Assembly: GCF_036370855.1 (NCBI RefSeq)
Contig: NW_026991412.1
Coordinates: 1 to 64,000, forward strand
Direction of reading: 5' to 3'
Source of the DNA: Dromaius novaehollandiae
Lineage: Eukaryota > Chordata > Aves > Casuariiformes > Dromaiidae
DNA length: 64,000 nucleotides
Position numbers and translations under genes: made by a program. Below, one piece after another: positions 36,049 through 49,000 of this stretch. The notes beneath the pieces were generated by a model, which was not told the DNA's origin, did no database searches, and saw only the letters and a program-made list of their open reading frames with translations. Positions within the stretch are counted from its first letter, which is position 1. Each line of letters starts with the position of its first letter.

Positions 36049-39000
36049 CTAGTTGCTCCGAAGATTCCTGAGCTCCACCCAGTTGTCTCTGAGGACTTGA
36101 GCTGCTGCCTGCTGCACACTGGGATGCTCGTCTCCGTGGAACAAGTGGAGAGCTGAAAATGACACAGGCAGATTCCTAAATGACTGCCAAAGCCCAGGAC
36201 CGAACGGTCGTGCCGTCCCTGACTCTCTGAGCGAGCACCACTCGAGAAAGCTGGGCAGCTTTCCCTGGGCTCAGTCCTGGGAGAGGGAGGGAAGGGTGGG
36301 AGATGAGTGGTCTGCTTTGCACACTGTCACTGCAAACCCTTGGCCTTCTGCACATAGTCAGCGAGAGAAGCTCTCTCCTGGCACCAAAGCTTCCTCCATC
36401 AGGAGTCTTCCATCTCCCTCTAAGTGGCCAGGAGGCTTCTTCTACTTCAGCCATTTGGCCGAATGTGTGCAAAAGCTTAGTTTCTCAAGAGCCTGACTTT
36501 TCCCAGCGGTTACCCAAAAGACATTCAGAGTTTATCAGGAGCTTCTCTCTCTGGGGATGCAAGAGCACGGAGGCCATGTGCAGCTGACATAAAGTCATAC
36601 CCAGGATGAGTATTGGGGCACGACACCAGAGAGAAGGGGCAGCGTTGGGCAGTGGAAGGTGGTGACATCTTTCCATGGAATGCAGGAAGGGCAACTGTAA
36701 CCTACCTGTGCTCAGAAAACTCGTACTGTGCTCTCTCAGCCACTGGCTGTCTGCGTTTTCCAGGATAACACCTAGTCGCACAATGCAAATAAGTAAACAT
36801 CAAGGCACTTCCTGTGGTAGCCCTAATTCCCAATCTAGTCGCTTCCTGGTCTTGGACAATGGATGATAGGCTTTGGGGAGCAGGGGAAAGCTAGAAATAC
36901 CAAACCAGAAGGGTCCCTCCCGCTTTAAAGTTCCTGGGCAGAAGCAGGAGGCAGAGCTGAGCAACTGTGTGCGCCAGGGGCCAAGCCTAATGTGGAGCAC
37001 TAATTCCACTGTGCCTTTGCTAGAGACTTCAGCCCCTTTACAGCCTGTAACTAATTCCTCCTGCTGCCACCCTCCTAAGGCAGGTGACTGTCCCTGGTGC
37101 CACTGCAGAGAAAGTGGAGATTGTCCTTTGCTGTCTCTTGCAGGGAGCAGCAGAAGAGAATATCAGCTTTGTCTCTTACCAGCTAATTGGATGGCTGCAG
37201 TCCGCATCCCCCAACACGAGCTCCAGAAGTAGGTCTGGAGGGTGTCATAGACGCTTTGCAGAAGCTCTGGCATGTCTCTGGCCTGGTAGAAAACAGAGAA
37301 ACAGGAGTTCTTTGGCTGAAAAGGCCCTGCCATTGACCCTTGGCAAAGAGGGCAGATGAACTAGGAGAGGAAGGAAAGAGACGGAGGCTGCAAGGGACTG
37401 ACAGTTCCCATCATTGCCATGCTAGTTCCCACCCTACCACTTCCCAGAAGGCCGCTCCATGCTCCAGGTCTCTGAGCCAGGGAAAGTCACTGCCACCAGG
37501 CAGTCTCACCCTGGGCCACAGCTTACTCACCAGGTGACTGCAGACAGCTTCCTGGAGCTCTTCTGCACTCTTCTCGGTGTTCAGAGCAACTTGGGTTTGC
37601 AGCTTCTGCAGGCCCAGGAATGGAGTGCAGAGCAGGAAAGTGCTTCGACAGGCCTGAAAAGGAGAGTTGCCCCAGCTCAGCCCTCCCCAGGACCAGCGAG
37701 GTGCCTTTCAAGGGACCTCATTGAGCTGAGCCCTGCTGTTCTCTTTCAAGAGGGGGGGATGTTTCACTCAACGCCATTTATAGAAAGGAGAGGGGAGGGA
37801 TTGCAACAGCAGCCATCGTTCCCCTGGCCTGGTATGTGGCACTCCAGAGAGAGTATCGGTGCCTGAGAGCTGTCGCCGCACGATAGCTGTTAACTGATGT
37901 GCCCTTGGGAGAAGCCCCGGATCTCAGGAAGCAGGGGAGATCAGAAGGGACATGGTCAGCAAAGGCTTGGAGGCCTGAGCACTGCGGAGTCTGGGAAGAC
38001 TGTCCTGCACCTCAAACAGAAAATGCTGTTGGAAGAGTTTGAGGTTGTCTTTCCATGCAGAGACATTATCAGGAAGGCCAGTATTGCTCTGCTGTTACCA
38101 TGTAGCACCCTCCTCATGAAGAAAGAAGTGAAAGGTGGCTCTTACATTGCAAACTTCTGGATCTGGGTCCTGAAGATGGAGCATAATTCTGGTCCACGTA
38201 GAAGTTGTAATTTCTTTGCCGAGAAAAGATTTCCATTTCCTCTTGGCAGAGGAGGCCAGGACTCCATACAAGGTGAAGGCTGAGGAACGAAGGACTGCCT
38301 CGTCCTGCAATCAGGAAACCCCAGTCACCAAGTTGCTGCCTAGGACCCCAAAACAAACATCTCCTGGCCAGCCAAATGCTGAGCCCATATCCTGAGCAAT
38401 GGTTCTAGGCAGTTTGTCCAAGGCCAGAGGATCAAGAGAATCCATTTCTTTGAAAGACACCATTTGGCATCAAGAAAGGGTTGCCTTATGCTGAGTCTTT
38501 CCTTGTCCATTGCTCAGCTTCTCAGGACCGTGCCTCCTGAGCTACTGGGCACTTAGGCTTTTGGTCTCCGAGGTCCTCAAACACTTTACTGGCACCTGAC
38601 AGAGAGCTAAAAACCTAGAAGCTCTTGGACTCCAAAGTTCCCAGACTCAGAGCCACCTGGCAGCCTCACACGTTCCTAAGGCTTCAGGGCTTTCACACAG
38701 AGACAGCCCTCCAGGTGGCCTGTAAGGGAGTTGTAAACAGTCAGTTTCCATTTCCCTCAGAAAAAGAAAAAAAACCCCTCAGATTCAAAAGGCTCTACAA
38801 AATGGAATACTTGATTCCAGTTGGTACTGCTCTGTGGAAGAACTCCGGCTCAGAAGACTCTGTTGTGGTCTGTCATACCACAGCATGGGCACCTCTCATG
38901 TCAGAGCAAGTGAACTCCCGCCATTTGCGAGGAGCATCTAAGCAAGTCTTCCAGACTGTAGAGGCCATGGAGAGGAAGAGGCAGTCCAAGGCGCAAGCCC

Positions 39001-42000
39001 TCCTTTCCAGGGTAGATGCTGAAAAGACCCAGGGTACAGAGCTAGGCAAAGGAGACCCTCAACACCCCTCTTCCTCTCCATTGACAATGAAAGAACCTGT
39101 GAGGGCTAGACCAGACATGGAGAACTACTGTGAAGGGAGGTGACGTCCTCCCTCAGTGTCCAGCCTTTCTTCACTCCTTCCCAAGGGCAATCCAAAGGTG
39201 ATTAGCTCGCTATGGAGCTAGGAATCAGCAGACATCATCCCAAGTCTCATCAGTTTCTCTTCAGGCTTTTCTAGGAATGAGGCTTCTTCCCTGAACCCAA
39301 ACAGTCCTCATCTGTGCTTGCTCACATCATACCTTTCAGATGATCTCACAGACTACTCAAACAAGAGTTACCTACTGCTCGTTCACTTACGACATCAAAG
39401 AAAGTCTTGGTATAAAGGGCGATTTCTTTAAAGGTGACTCCAATGTCCTTCTCTCCCAGCTCTGCCACCACTTTCGCCAGAGCTGACAAACTCTCGCCCA
39501 CGATCTCAGAAGAGGTGACATCCTTGATGGCCCTCATTAACGCCTTCAGAATGGCCTTCTTGTGCTTTCTCAGCTGTCAAAGCAGAAGGCACACAAGAGC
39601 TCCTCACCATTCATGCCTACAGCAGAAGTTCTTTACCATTTCTCCCAAGAACAGAATTGGCAAGAAACCAGTCCAGAGCACACCTTAGCCCAAGGCTACA
39701 CACTCTGTCTCCAGTTGCACCTTTGAAGCCAGAGTGATGTCGGAGAATGGAGCATGGTCTTAAGACACACCAGAATTTCCCTGTTGTGGTTGGTCCAGCT
39801 TCTGTAAGCCTTGTGCAGCTCTTTACCAGGACCTGTCTGGTTAGGAGCTTTCTGTAGTGAGTGCAAGCTCATGCTCACCTTCTCAGGTGCTCCACTGGCC
39901 AGATTGCCCAGGCCCCTCACTGCCATCCGGCGCACAGTGCTGCTGGCATCCAGGGATTTGTCCACCAATGCACGGCGGACAGGCTGAAGTAGCTTCCACT
40001 TCTGAAGCATTGGCGCCTTCATCAGCTAGGAAAGAGCACCATGACCATTAGCATTAGATTGATCCTGAGCACTCATGGCACATGCGTAACTGTTCATGGA
40101 TTCCAGCATGGCTGGGATACTTTCTGCTAGGATCTTCCTGGAGAAAGAGATGGCCGAGACAGCAGCTTGCAAAGACAACTGCTCTCAAGCCTTCCTTTTC
40201 CACCTTCTGTCTTACCTCAGCAAAGAAAGATGCTGCCATGATCCTCAGGTTTGCTGATGGCGAGTCCAGCCATGGCAAGACAGCACGTATGGTGGTCACC
40301 GTGACCACATCAGTTTGGAGGAGAACACTGCACACACAACACAAGAAGACAAGAAGGCGACAGAGTATGAGGTTCCAACAGTCAGCTGCTGTGATGCAGA
40401 CGGTCTTCTTTGGCAACTCAGGACAGCCTCCCCAGGCAGATATGCTGGAGAGGTTCCCATCCAGACCGTTTCTGGCTTACAGTCACCCCCAAGAAGGAGA
40501 GAAGGCCTCCACAAGGCTCTTACCTAGTCAGCAGACACATGCCCTCATGGTATGTCTGGGGATTTTCAAGAAAAGCCCATGTGTTCTGCTTCCGGAGAAT
40601 CCCCATGCATTTCTCACTGATGCACTTGCAGAGCACAGTATCTAATGCTTTGATGGAAAGCCTGATTGAAAAGAATATACATATGTCAGAATCGGAGCAC
40701 TTGAGACTGTGTCAGGATCACTGAGGAAGCTCAGCCACTTTCAGAGGCACTCATTAACTTCTTCCAAGCCCCAGCGAGTAATACTCAAAGCACCCCCTGA
40801 AAGCACACTTCATAATCCCAAAGGGCATCAGGCTAAAAGGAAACTGGCATGATCACTCGCTTTGATGCCCCCAAACTCACTGAACACAGGGGAAAACCCA
40901 GAAGCCTCAACTTCTTTGATGCTAGAACCTGAGGGGTCTTCTGCAGTACCAGAGTACCATTTATGCAAAAGATGCACAACAAGGTCCTCCGAGCTGGGGA
41001 AATGAATTGCAGTGGGCAGGAATCACCATGCTGTCGCTGCATCACCACTTGTGGGTTCCCCAAACAGACTAGTAATGGTAGAAGAGGAGGCCCAGCACAG
41101 CTTGAGGGGACAGTCGCCCTTGCAAGGCCAAGAGGTACTTTGTTCTCTATCATTCATATAAGCAAAGTCTCTCAGGGTTCATACACCAAAAAGAAAAAAA
41201 AGAGAGAGAGAAAAACAAACAGCACCCCAAGCGATGTTTGGAAACCTGCTGTGGCCACTGTCTGGACAAAGAGAAATTCAGTTCTGGTTTCCTAAGGAAA
41301 GGATTAAACATGGTGACAGCAGAAATCTTGTCCATGGAGCACAGAAGCCTCTCTCATAGGAAGAACAGCTACCTTCAAGGCTATAAGACTGGAAGGACCA
41401 GAAGGATGTCCTGCCATATCCTCCAGTGCTGACAAACGGGTCGACTCAGCTGAAGGCCAGGGAGCTGTCTCCACTCATGTCTGGTGAGGCAGGAATGTTC
41501 CTGCTTTCATCAAACCCCAATCATTGAATAACTGAGACTTTTGATTCAAAAGCACCTCCAAAGGGGAATAAAATCATCCAAGGATGCCCAGGGAAGACTA
41601 ATAACAAAGTAGACAAAAACCAAGCCCAAAGAAATAGATGAAACAGCAGAATTCCCTGTGCATGACACAGAGTAAACCAATAGGTGAATTTTAGCTGTGC
41701 TGAGAGGGCCAGTTCCGCCTTCATTTCTGCTGTAGCTTTTCCTCACCAGGGCCACACAAGATTTTCTTCAGACTAGCTCCCACCAGCCTACTTTTTCAAA
41801 AGCATATTGAGCTCATGCTAGGGCACAAGAGACAACTCACAGGCTTTTTAAGAAAGTGGAGCAAAGCCTGACAAGAACGCAGAGAGAGGAGACAGACATA
41901 GACAAAGACTGGCTTGGTGAGGTGAGCTAAAGCTGCATCCTTCATCTCTGCCCGTTTTGCTCATTACCTGCAAGGACTGCTGCCTTCACCACTTGCCACA

Positions 42001-43050
42001 AGGACTGGCTCGTCTTCAACTCTTCCTGCAGATGAAGGCAGCTCCTTTCCAAGAGTGTTGCTGATTTGTTTCAGCAGCATTGGAAACAGCCGTGGCAGCA
42101 GGAGAGACACACTTTCCCGGGGCTCCAGGGAATACACCAGCTCACGGAGGGCACAGGTTACCTATGAAGAAATGCCGTCACAAACCACTTGGAAAGGAAG
42201 AGCTTTTGCCACCACTTACCCCACCTGCCTGCCCGCCTGCCTGGCTGCTCTCCTCTGGAGCTCTGACTTCTGCCACAAGCTTGTGGATGGGCAACAACAA
42301 GCTCTCACAGCTTCTCACAGTGATCAAAATGAGAATGACCCAGCAAAGCACACTGTGAGGCTTCTGCATGTGGATTTACAAGTGCCTGTGTACCAGGAGG
42401 ATGTCCAACCCCTCGCTTTCATTCCACGGGATCCTCAGCCAAAGAGGGGCAGAAATGTCACTTCACATACCATGAGAGGCTCCAGCGCAGCCAGATTGTC
42501 GCTCCCTTCCTCATCGAGGCAGTTGCTTCTGGCGGGGGTGTCTTCAGCGCTCTCCAGTTTGCCCATTAGCAACTGGAGCATTTCAATTGCAAAGATGCCT
42601 CTGCCAAGAGTCCTCCACAGCTCCACGGTATCACTGCAGGTGAACAGTTTACCCGTGATCGCATGTACTGTTGGGCCTGCAGCCCCTCAAAGGCAGGTTA
42701 AATACTCCCCCCCTCCCAGCGCGGAGCTTTAGCAGCCCCAGTCCCTGGCAAGTCACAAGCACATGCTCTGGCAACAGTCGGACTTTTCTCCTCGGGGAAA
42801 GAGACAACTGGCTGCTGAACAGAGTCCCCTCTAGTGCCGCCAGGCTGTGGCGTCTCTGGGCTCCTGAAGTGGAAGGAGAGGGGAGGGGAACCTACCTGTC
42901 CATGGGCAGGTGTCTCTGGAGGAGGCTGTTGGTTACTGCCTCAGGGTGATAGCAGCCCAGGACAGACACTGCCTCAAAGAGGAACTCCTTCAGGCTGCCC
43001 TGCTGAGCAGCTGGCAGATGATCGTAAAGGATTGTCAGGATTTCTGGCAC
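36049..43050 (-). other. MROH exons 30-41: C-terminal part (residues 1076-1623), seen once in this window
   Basis: This section completes the right-hand gene and has no counterpart in the window for the left-hand copy. Exon 30 codes VPEILTILYDHLP...; exon 31 holds an acidic linker (SAEDTPARSNCLDEEGSDN); exon 32 is the longest (194 bp). Exons 35-38 carry the most recognisable family core: VRRMAVRGLGNLASGAPEK (residues 1330-1378), ESLSALAKVVAELGEKDIG (exon 36), RSSAFTLYGVLASSAKRKWK with MLHLQDPDPEVC (residues 1440-1492) and STFLLCTPFLGLQKLQ (exon 38). The final exon ends VELRNLRSN-TAG at 36051-36049. This is the normal C-terminal order for MROH proteins as I remember it, so the gene is not 3' truncated. 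Confidence 0.85.
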
Positions 43051-46000
43051 CTGGAAGGGACAAGGAAAGAACAGCAGGTTGTTTTAGGCCTTTCCTAGGG
43101 CTTCCCTTAAAGCCAGACCAATTCTTCAGCACATGAGCAAGTCCTGCTTCCTTGACCATTTGTCAAGATCTCACCCTAAACTTCAGCCCTACCACTCCAC
43201 ACAGTGGAGGGTTTTCTTTTGGGTCTAAGTGTGCTCCTTGCCCTCTCACGCACACAGATGTGCTGTCATTGCACATGCCTTGGCTCCCTTCTGTTTTCAG
43301 CTTCTCTTCTCATGCACACAAAAGACATTTTAACGTTTCACCCAGAGCAGTCTGAACGCTTCTAACTATGTGCTTGAAATAAGGCAACATCAAGACCTAA
43401 CACATTCTTCACACCTTCCGAAGATACCATGCAGTGCCTGCACAAGGGCCTTCAGGTCCTTCCTGGAGGAACCAGCTCTCCAGGGATACTTGTCCTTGCC
43501 TCCAGCCTCCTCATTTCTCATAGATTTAACACCTTCCCCAGAGGGAACAACTTTGCTCTGGAGGAAGACATTTGGCAGATCCTTTCACCGCCAGAAACTG
43601 TGGCCGTAGCCTGCACAGAGCAAAACTACTCACTTCTCCTGTGGATGACAGCCATCAAGACACTATCTGTCTGCTCTTTTTCCCCACAGGACAGACACCA
43701 AGCGATCTGCTGACCACGTATGAAAGGAACAGAGCCCAGGAGAAAAGATGGCTGGCACCGTTCACCAGTGGACCCCGAGACGCAGCACAGACCAGAGAAA
43801 GGGGGGGGGCTCTACTAAATTGTGTCTATCAGATTTGCTCCTTCTTGGCACTGTGTCTGGAACAGTTGGAGACTTTGCTCCAGAAGGGTTTGTATTGCTG
43901 GTACCAGATGCACAGTAGCTCTTGGATTAGGTTGCCAGGACTTCAGCTGGATAAACAAGACATTCTTGGCTCTGCATGCAAGATGCATTTCTGCAGACCA
44001 CAGCAGCTAGACAAGGGGTAGTGCAGCAGCTCAGTGTCAAAGTTCCAACTCTAAAGATAAACAAGGGGTGTTTTACCTCCAGCAACATTTCTCTTCCACA
44101 TTCCTTCAGGAAGATGAGCATCCACTCGCCTGCTGCCCGAGCACAAGTGGGGCTGAAGGACAGCATGCTGCCCAGGACAGCCTTCAGAAAGCCTCTTGCC
44201 TGCTCTGAGCAAAAGGATTTGCATGCAACCTGGAGAGAAATGAGAAACAGGAGAAACAACATCAGAAGTCTGCTTCCTCTCTTACAAGCAAAGGACAAGA
44301 AAACTTGAGCAGCTTCTCAGTTCAGCCATTAGCTAATCCTGAAGGTGGCAGGTGCTTTGTATTCCAATTGCACATACAACTTCTTCTTTTGATTTATGAA
44401 GCTCATAGAGTTGGAAGGCTCTTCCATGAGGTCGGTTGCTTGCCTACACAACTTATGTTCTTAAAATAACTCTCAAGAGCTGGCAAGCTAATACATGTTA
44501 AAATAAAGAGAAAGCCATCGGGCTAAGGAACTTCCCTGCTTTGCTTCAACAGCTCACTTTCCCCAGATGGAGAGTGTTTGGGTGTGGATGGATGAAAACA
44601 AACACACAAACTCATAGAAACTTCATGGAGTCTACTTCTTTCCCCAGTGGGAACGCTAGATATTGTTATGCTTCAAAACCCTCTTACTACTTGCTAACAA
44701 CAGAGGCCCCATTGCTATAGGCCACTCTGAAAGGGGAGAGAAATCTTGGAAGTAAAGAAGAGAAAAGTGATGGGAGCTGAGCCACCAGGTAGCCACAGCT
44801 CTGGCTTTGGAGTCAGTAACCTTTGCGATTTTGGAAGAGGTCCTCAGCAGCGAATCCACATCTGCGGCCATCAGCTCCTCACAGAAGTGATTCAGATCCA
44901 CTTCCCTTGTGTGCATAACCTTGCCTAAAAGAAACACAGGTGGGAAAGGATAGGCACATTTTCTGAAAATGAACCCCCAGTCCACAGCCATTGATCAAGG
45001 AATCACCAAATGGTGGTAGGGAATTCCACAGGGGTAGTGCAGGACCCTTCTGAACTCTGGGTGCAGCATTTTACGAGTCAGGCCATCAGATTCTGCTCTA
45101 TGCCAGTCAGAAAAAACACTCTCCTTCTCCTACAGCAGTTTTCAGACTATACCTATTGTCCTCAACTATGGCTCCTCTTTTTCTCAGCCCCTCCATCCCA
45201 TGTGCAAGCACAGGTCACACCTATCCTCTGACTGGGAGGAGGGTCTCCATAGATTCATCAGTGTGGACAGGTGATGCTGACCAAAGTCCACTCCAGAAGC
45301 CCAGGTGTACAACTCCCTTCTAAACAATTTCTCAACTGGGATCATTACTTTGTCTCTACAAAGCTAGAAAGTGCTGTCCTCTAATCCTTGGTGCCTGAGA
45401 GTGCTGCCCTGAGACAGAAATGTGGGAGGGCTCTCATTCTCCACAGCACCCAGAAGTGCCCCTGAGGCAAGGCTGCTCAGAGAACTTTCCCAGGCCTCCC
45501 TTGTGCTATGGCCAGGAGGGAAAAGAATGACCAAGGTCTGGATGCAAGAAACCAGCAGTCTGCTGTCCATTACTCTTCTCCTCTGGCAATGGAGCCCCCT
45601 CCCTGCACATTGCCTCTGCTGCCAGACAGGGAAGAGAGGGAAGAGCAGGCGGAAGGAAGTGGGAAGCAATGACTGTTCTTCTCACCTTGTGTTGAGAGAA
45701 GGCAGCTGATACAGTCGACTGCCCGCTGGCGTGATGTGGCCAGGGAGTCACAGCTGAGAGGCCCCAGCACTCCAATCATGGAGCCAAACTGCTCAGAAGA
45801 GTTTTCTCTCTGGTAGAAATCAAAGAAAGAAGAAAGTTCTCAGGCTGCAGGAGTGGCCCTTCAACCTTCTCCTTCTGACACTGACTCCTGACCCACAGCA
45901 GGGCATCTGGATCGACAGAAGCTCAGCTTTATCCTCCCAGGAGATTAGCAACCCAGAGCACAGCTCTGAGCAAACCTCCCTGCCAGGGAAGCAGAAGGGC

Positions 46001-49000
46001 TTAAGGAGCAATGCTGTCTTGGTGGCAGATGGGTGCTGAGGTTAGGGCAGAGCTGCAGAGAAGACCTGCAGGGCCTCCTGGCTCGCCAGGGCTGCCCTCG
46101 TCTTGGTTCCCCGAGAGACTCCAGCTGAACCCACAAGCACTCCCAAAGAGTTTTGGGAAGAGGGAGTCAATACTCACAGCATCCTCCAGTCTCTCGGTGT
46201 AAGTCTTTAGCAGATGAGTGCAGGCATAAAGGGCCCTCTCTCTCTCCCACTCTTTCCCAGAACGGAGCCAGGCCTCTAGGAGCTGTTGGAAGACCACAGC
46301 TAGATCAGGGCATGCATCGTTTGCACGCACACACACTCACACACACACACACACACTCCTTTACAGTCTCCCACCTTTTCTTCCCCCAGGAACCACACTA
46401 AGGATACATTGGCCTCCATGGGAATTCATCACCGCTGTGAGGTACACAAACACTGAAGGCTTCTTATATTAGTGTATCTGATACTTGCACACAGCACTCA
46501 CTCATCAGCAAAGATTGGGAGTGCCTTGTATCCGTCCACCATGGCCATCTTGGCAACAGCTCCCATTGCAACATGCCCTGACAACCAATAACACAACTCC
46601 TACAGCCACGACGGGCCATAGTTTTCTCCACCTCCAGGGAAGAATTGCATGCCTTGCACCTGCCTCCAGAGCATCTCCTATTCTCAGATGATCCCCTAAA
46701 GCGTGAGGCCCTCCATCCTTGGCTCTCCTCTTGACAAAAGAGAGTTTCCCTTTCTCCTCTTTGCTACTCACGTGAAAGGTTTCCTTGAGCCATGACAAGG
46801 TCAGCTCTTCCTCAAGACTTGTCATGAGGCGAGCAAGAGCTTCCAGGGATCGTGTATAGAGAGCCTAAAAGCAAGAGAGAAGGAGTGGTAGCTGAAATCA
46901 GAGAGCCTCAGAACTCAGCCAGAGTCCAGAGCCTCAGCTCTGCCAGCATTCAGTGCATGATAAGGTGCAGCTCTGAACATGCAGAGCAGCAGAGGGGGAT
47001 TGACAGCTACCTCTGCATGCTCAGCATCATCTGCTGCCTCCCCTTCTTTTGTCTGCTCAAGGGGAGGAAGGGGAAATAGGCTTCGGAAGCACTCCTGAAG
47101 AAGATGACAGTTTTCCTTCTGGGTCAGAGATGGCTTGATCTTGCTGGCAGAAGACAAAAGAAAGAGTTCAGAAAGGACACTTGCTACTCTTTGCCAGAGG
47201 GGGTCCAGTGGCAGCTAGAGTTCATCTGAAGCTGGAGCCCCAGTTCCCAACACTGCTGTTCCATGAAGAGGGAGCACTTCCGCCAACTCCCATGGATTCT
47301 TGCCCATCAGACTCCCAGCGTACAGAGAGCCGGGAGCTCTCTTCCCCCAGCCAGCCAGCCAGCCAGCCAGCCAGCAGCCTTTCTGCAGCCCAGACCACTC
47401 TCTGTTCCACACTTCTCCAATCTACAGCCTCAGGCCATCTCTCTCCAACACTGGGCTCCAGGATCTGTACCGCATCACATCTTCCAGGATCATACAAAAC
47501 GGGGACCATCACCTCACCCCACACCAAAGGCAGCTTCTCACCCCACACTCAGGTCAACTGTGAAGCTTCAATCAGCTCCTCTGTGACATGCGGAGGAAAA
47601 CCCAGCACACAGGAGGAAAAGCCCTACCTCAAGTGCTCCACCGCAAGAATTGCCCTGTAGCGAACGGGAGAAGCCACGCAATCCAGGGGCTCCTGCTTCA
47701 TGAAGTCCTGCAGGTCACAGAGAGACAGGTACACAGAGGTCAGAGGGCAGGAAAGAAGAGGGCCTTGCCTCAGCAAGAAGAGCAGATTCTTCTTCCGCGC
47801 GTGTGGCTAACACAGACAGCCTCCATGCAGGTTTCTCCCAGAACTGCCGGAAGACCGCAGCTCCAGAGAGGACAGACCCACTGCTCTTCCCAGGGATCAC
47901 CCACAAGCTGGCAGCACAAGGGACCCTAGTGTGCTGGTGCCTAGGCCTCGGACACTCCCAAGTTTGCCCAAGGCCTTTCTCAGCCCACAGAGAACAGTGC
48001 CTCTCTGAGGAAACCCCTCTCAGTGCACAAACTCTTCTGCAGGACAGCCTCTCTCATTCCATGTCACTCACCAGCACAAGCTCCAGCAGCACCCTCTTCG
48101 AAGCAAAGCTGAAGTTCTCACAGGTGCCAACGCCTTGAAGGGCGCAGCTGACTTCTGTGACACTCTGGATTAGGGCCAGCTTGAGTTCTGTGTCCTGAGG
48201 ACCAGGAAAGAAAAAAAAGGTGACATAGATGAGGAGCTGTTCAAAGGACCAAAGGCCAAAAGATTAACAGGAGGGCCAAAAGATCAACCCAAGGGCCAAA
48301 GCTACTCTCAAAGTGCTGCGGAGGGAAGAAACTGCATCCTCCAGGAGCCTAGGGGGAAGGGCCTCTGGGTCTTATTTCAGTGGAAGGAGATCTCTCCTGG
48401 GATCCTAGGAAGACATGGACTACCTGGAAGCAGAAAGGAGCTTTCCCCAGCTTCCTACCCAAAAGAGAGCCCCCTGGACTCTGGCCCAAGGCAGTGGGGA
48501 AAGCAAATCTGGAACAACGGAAACTGGAAATGGGAGAAGGGCAAGGAGCAAGGCTCATTCAGGGAGCATTTACTGGGGCTGGGAAAGTGATGCCCGGTGC
48601 CTGCAAGGTGCAAGGAGAAAGAGTGAGAGTCGGGGAAACAGAAAACACTAGTATGCGAAAGACGGCAGCAGTTCAGATTACCGCCAACACTACGAGGCTG
48701 CAGAGACTCATCTGGAGCCCTCTGTCCCCTGCATGGGGAGCAACGGCTAGAACTGGACCTGGGATACTGCTTGTGCTTCGGGTCTCTGACATCTCAGACA
48801 AGTCCCCCAAAACTCAAAGAACACCAGCAATGACACGGGGATATATGTCAAAGGGATAGAGTGGCAGGTTTGGAACTGGAGATCCAGGACTCTTGTTGAG
48901 AGCAGATCTTTCCAAACAGATGCTCTGTCCCAGTAAGCTCCGGTTCAGAGGAGGGCGGGAGCTAGCTCTAGACTAATTGTCCCGACACCGAGCATTCACA

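Noticed and set aside
43784-43784. Apparent repeat start at 43784 as a duplication breakpoint
   Set aside because: It only reflects where the window's first base falls; the match reaches the window edge, so the real junction is not visible.
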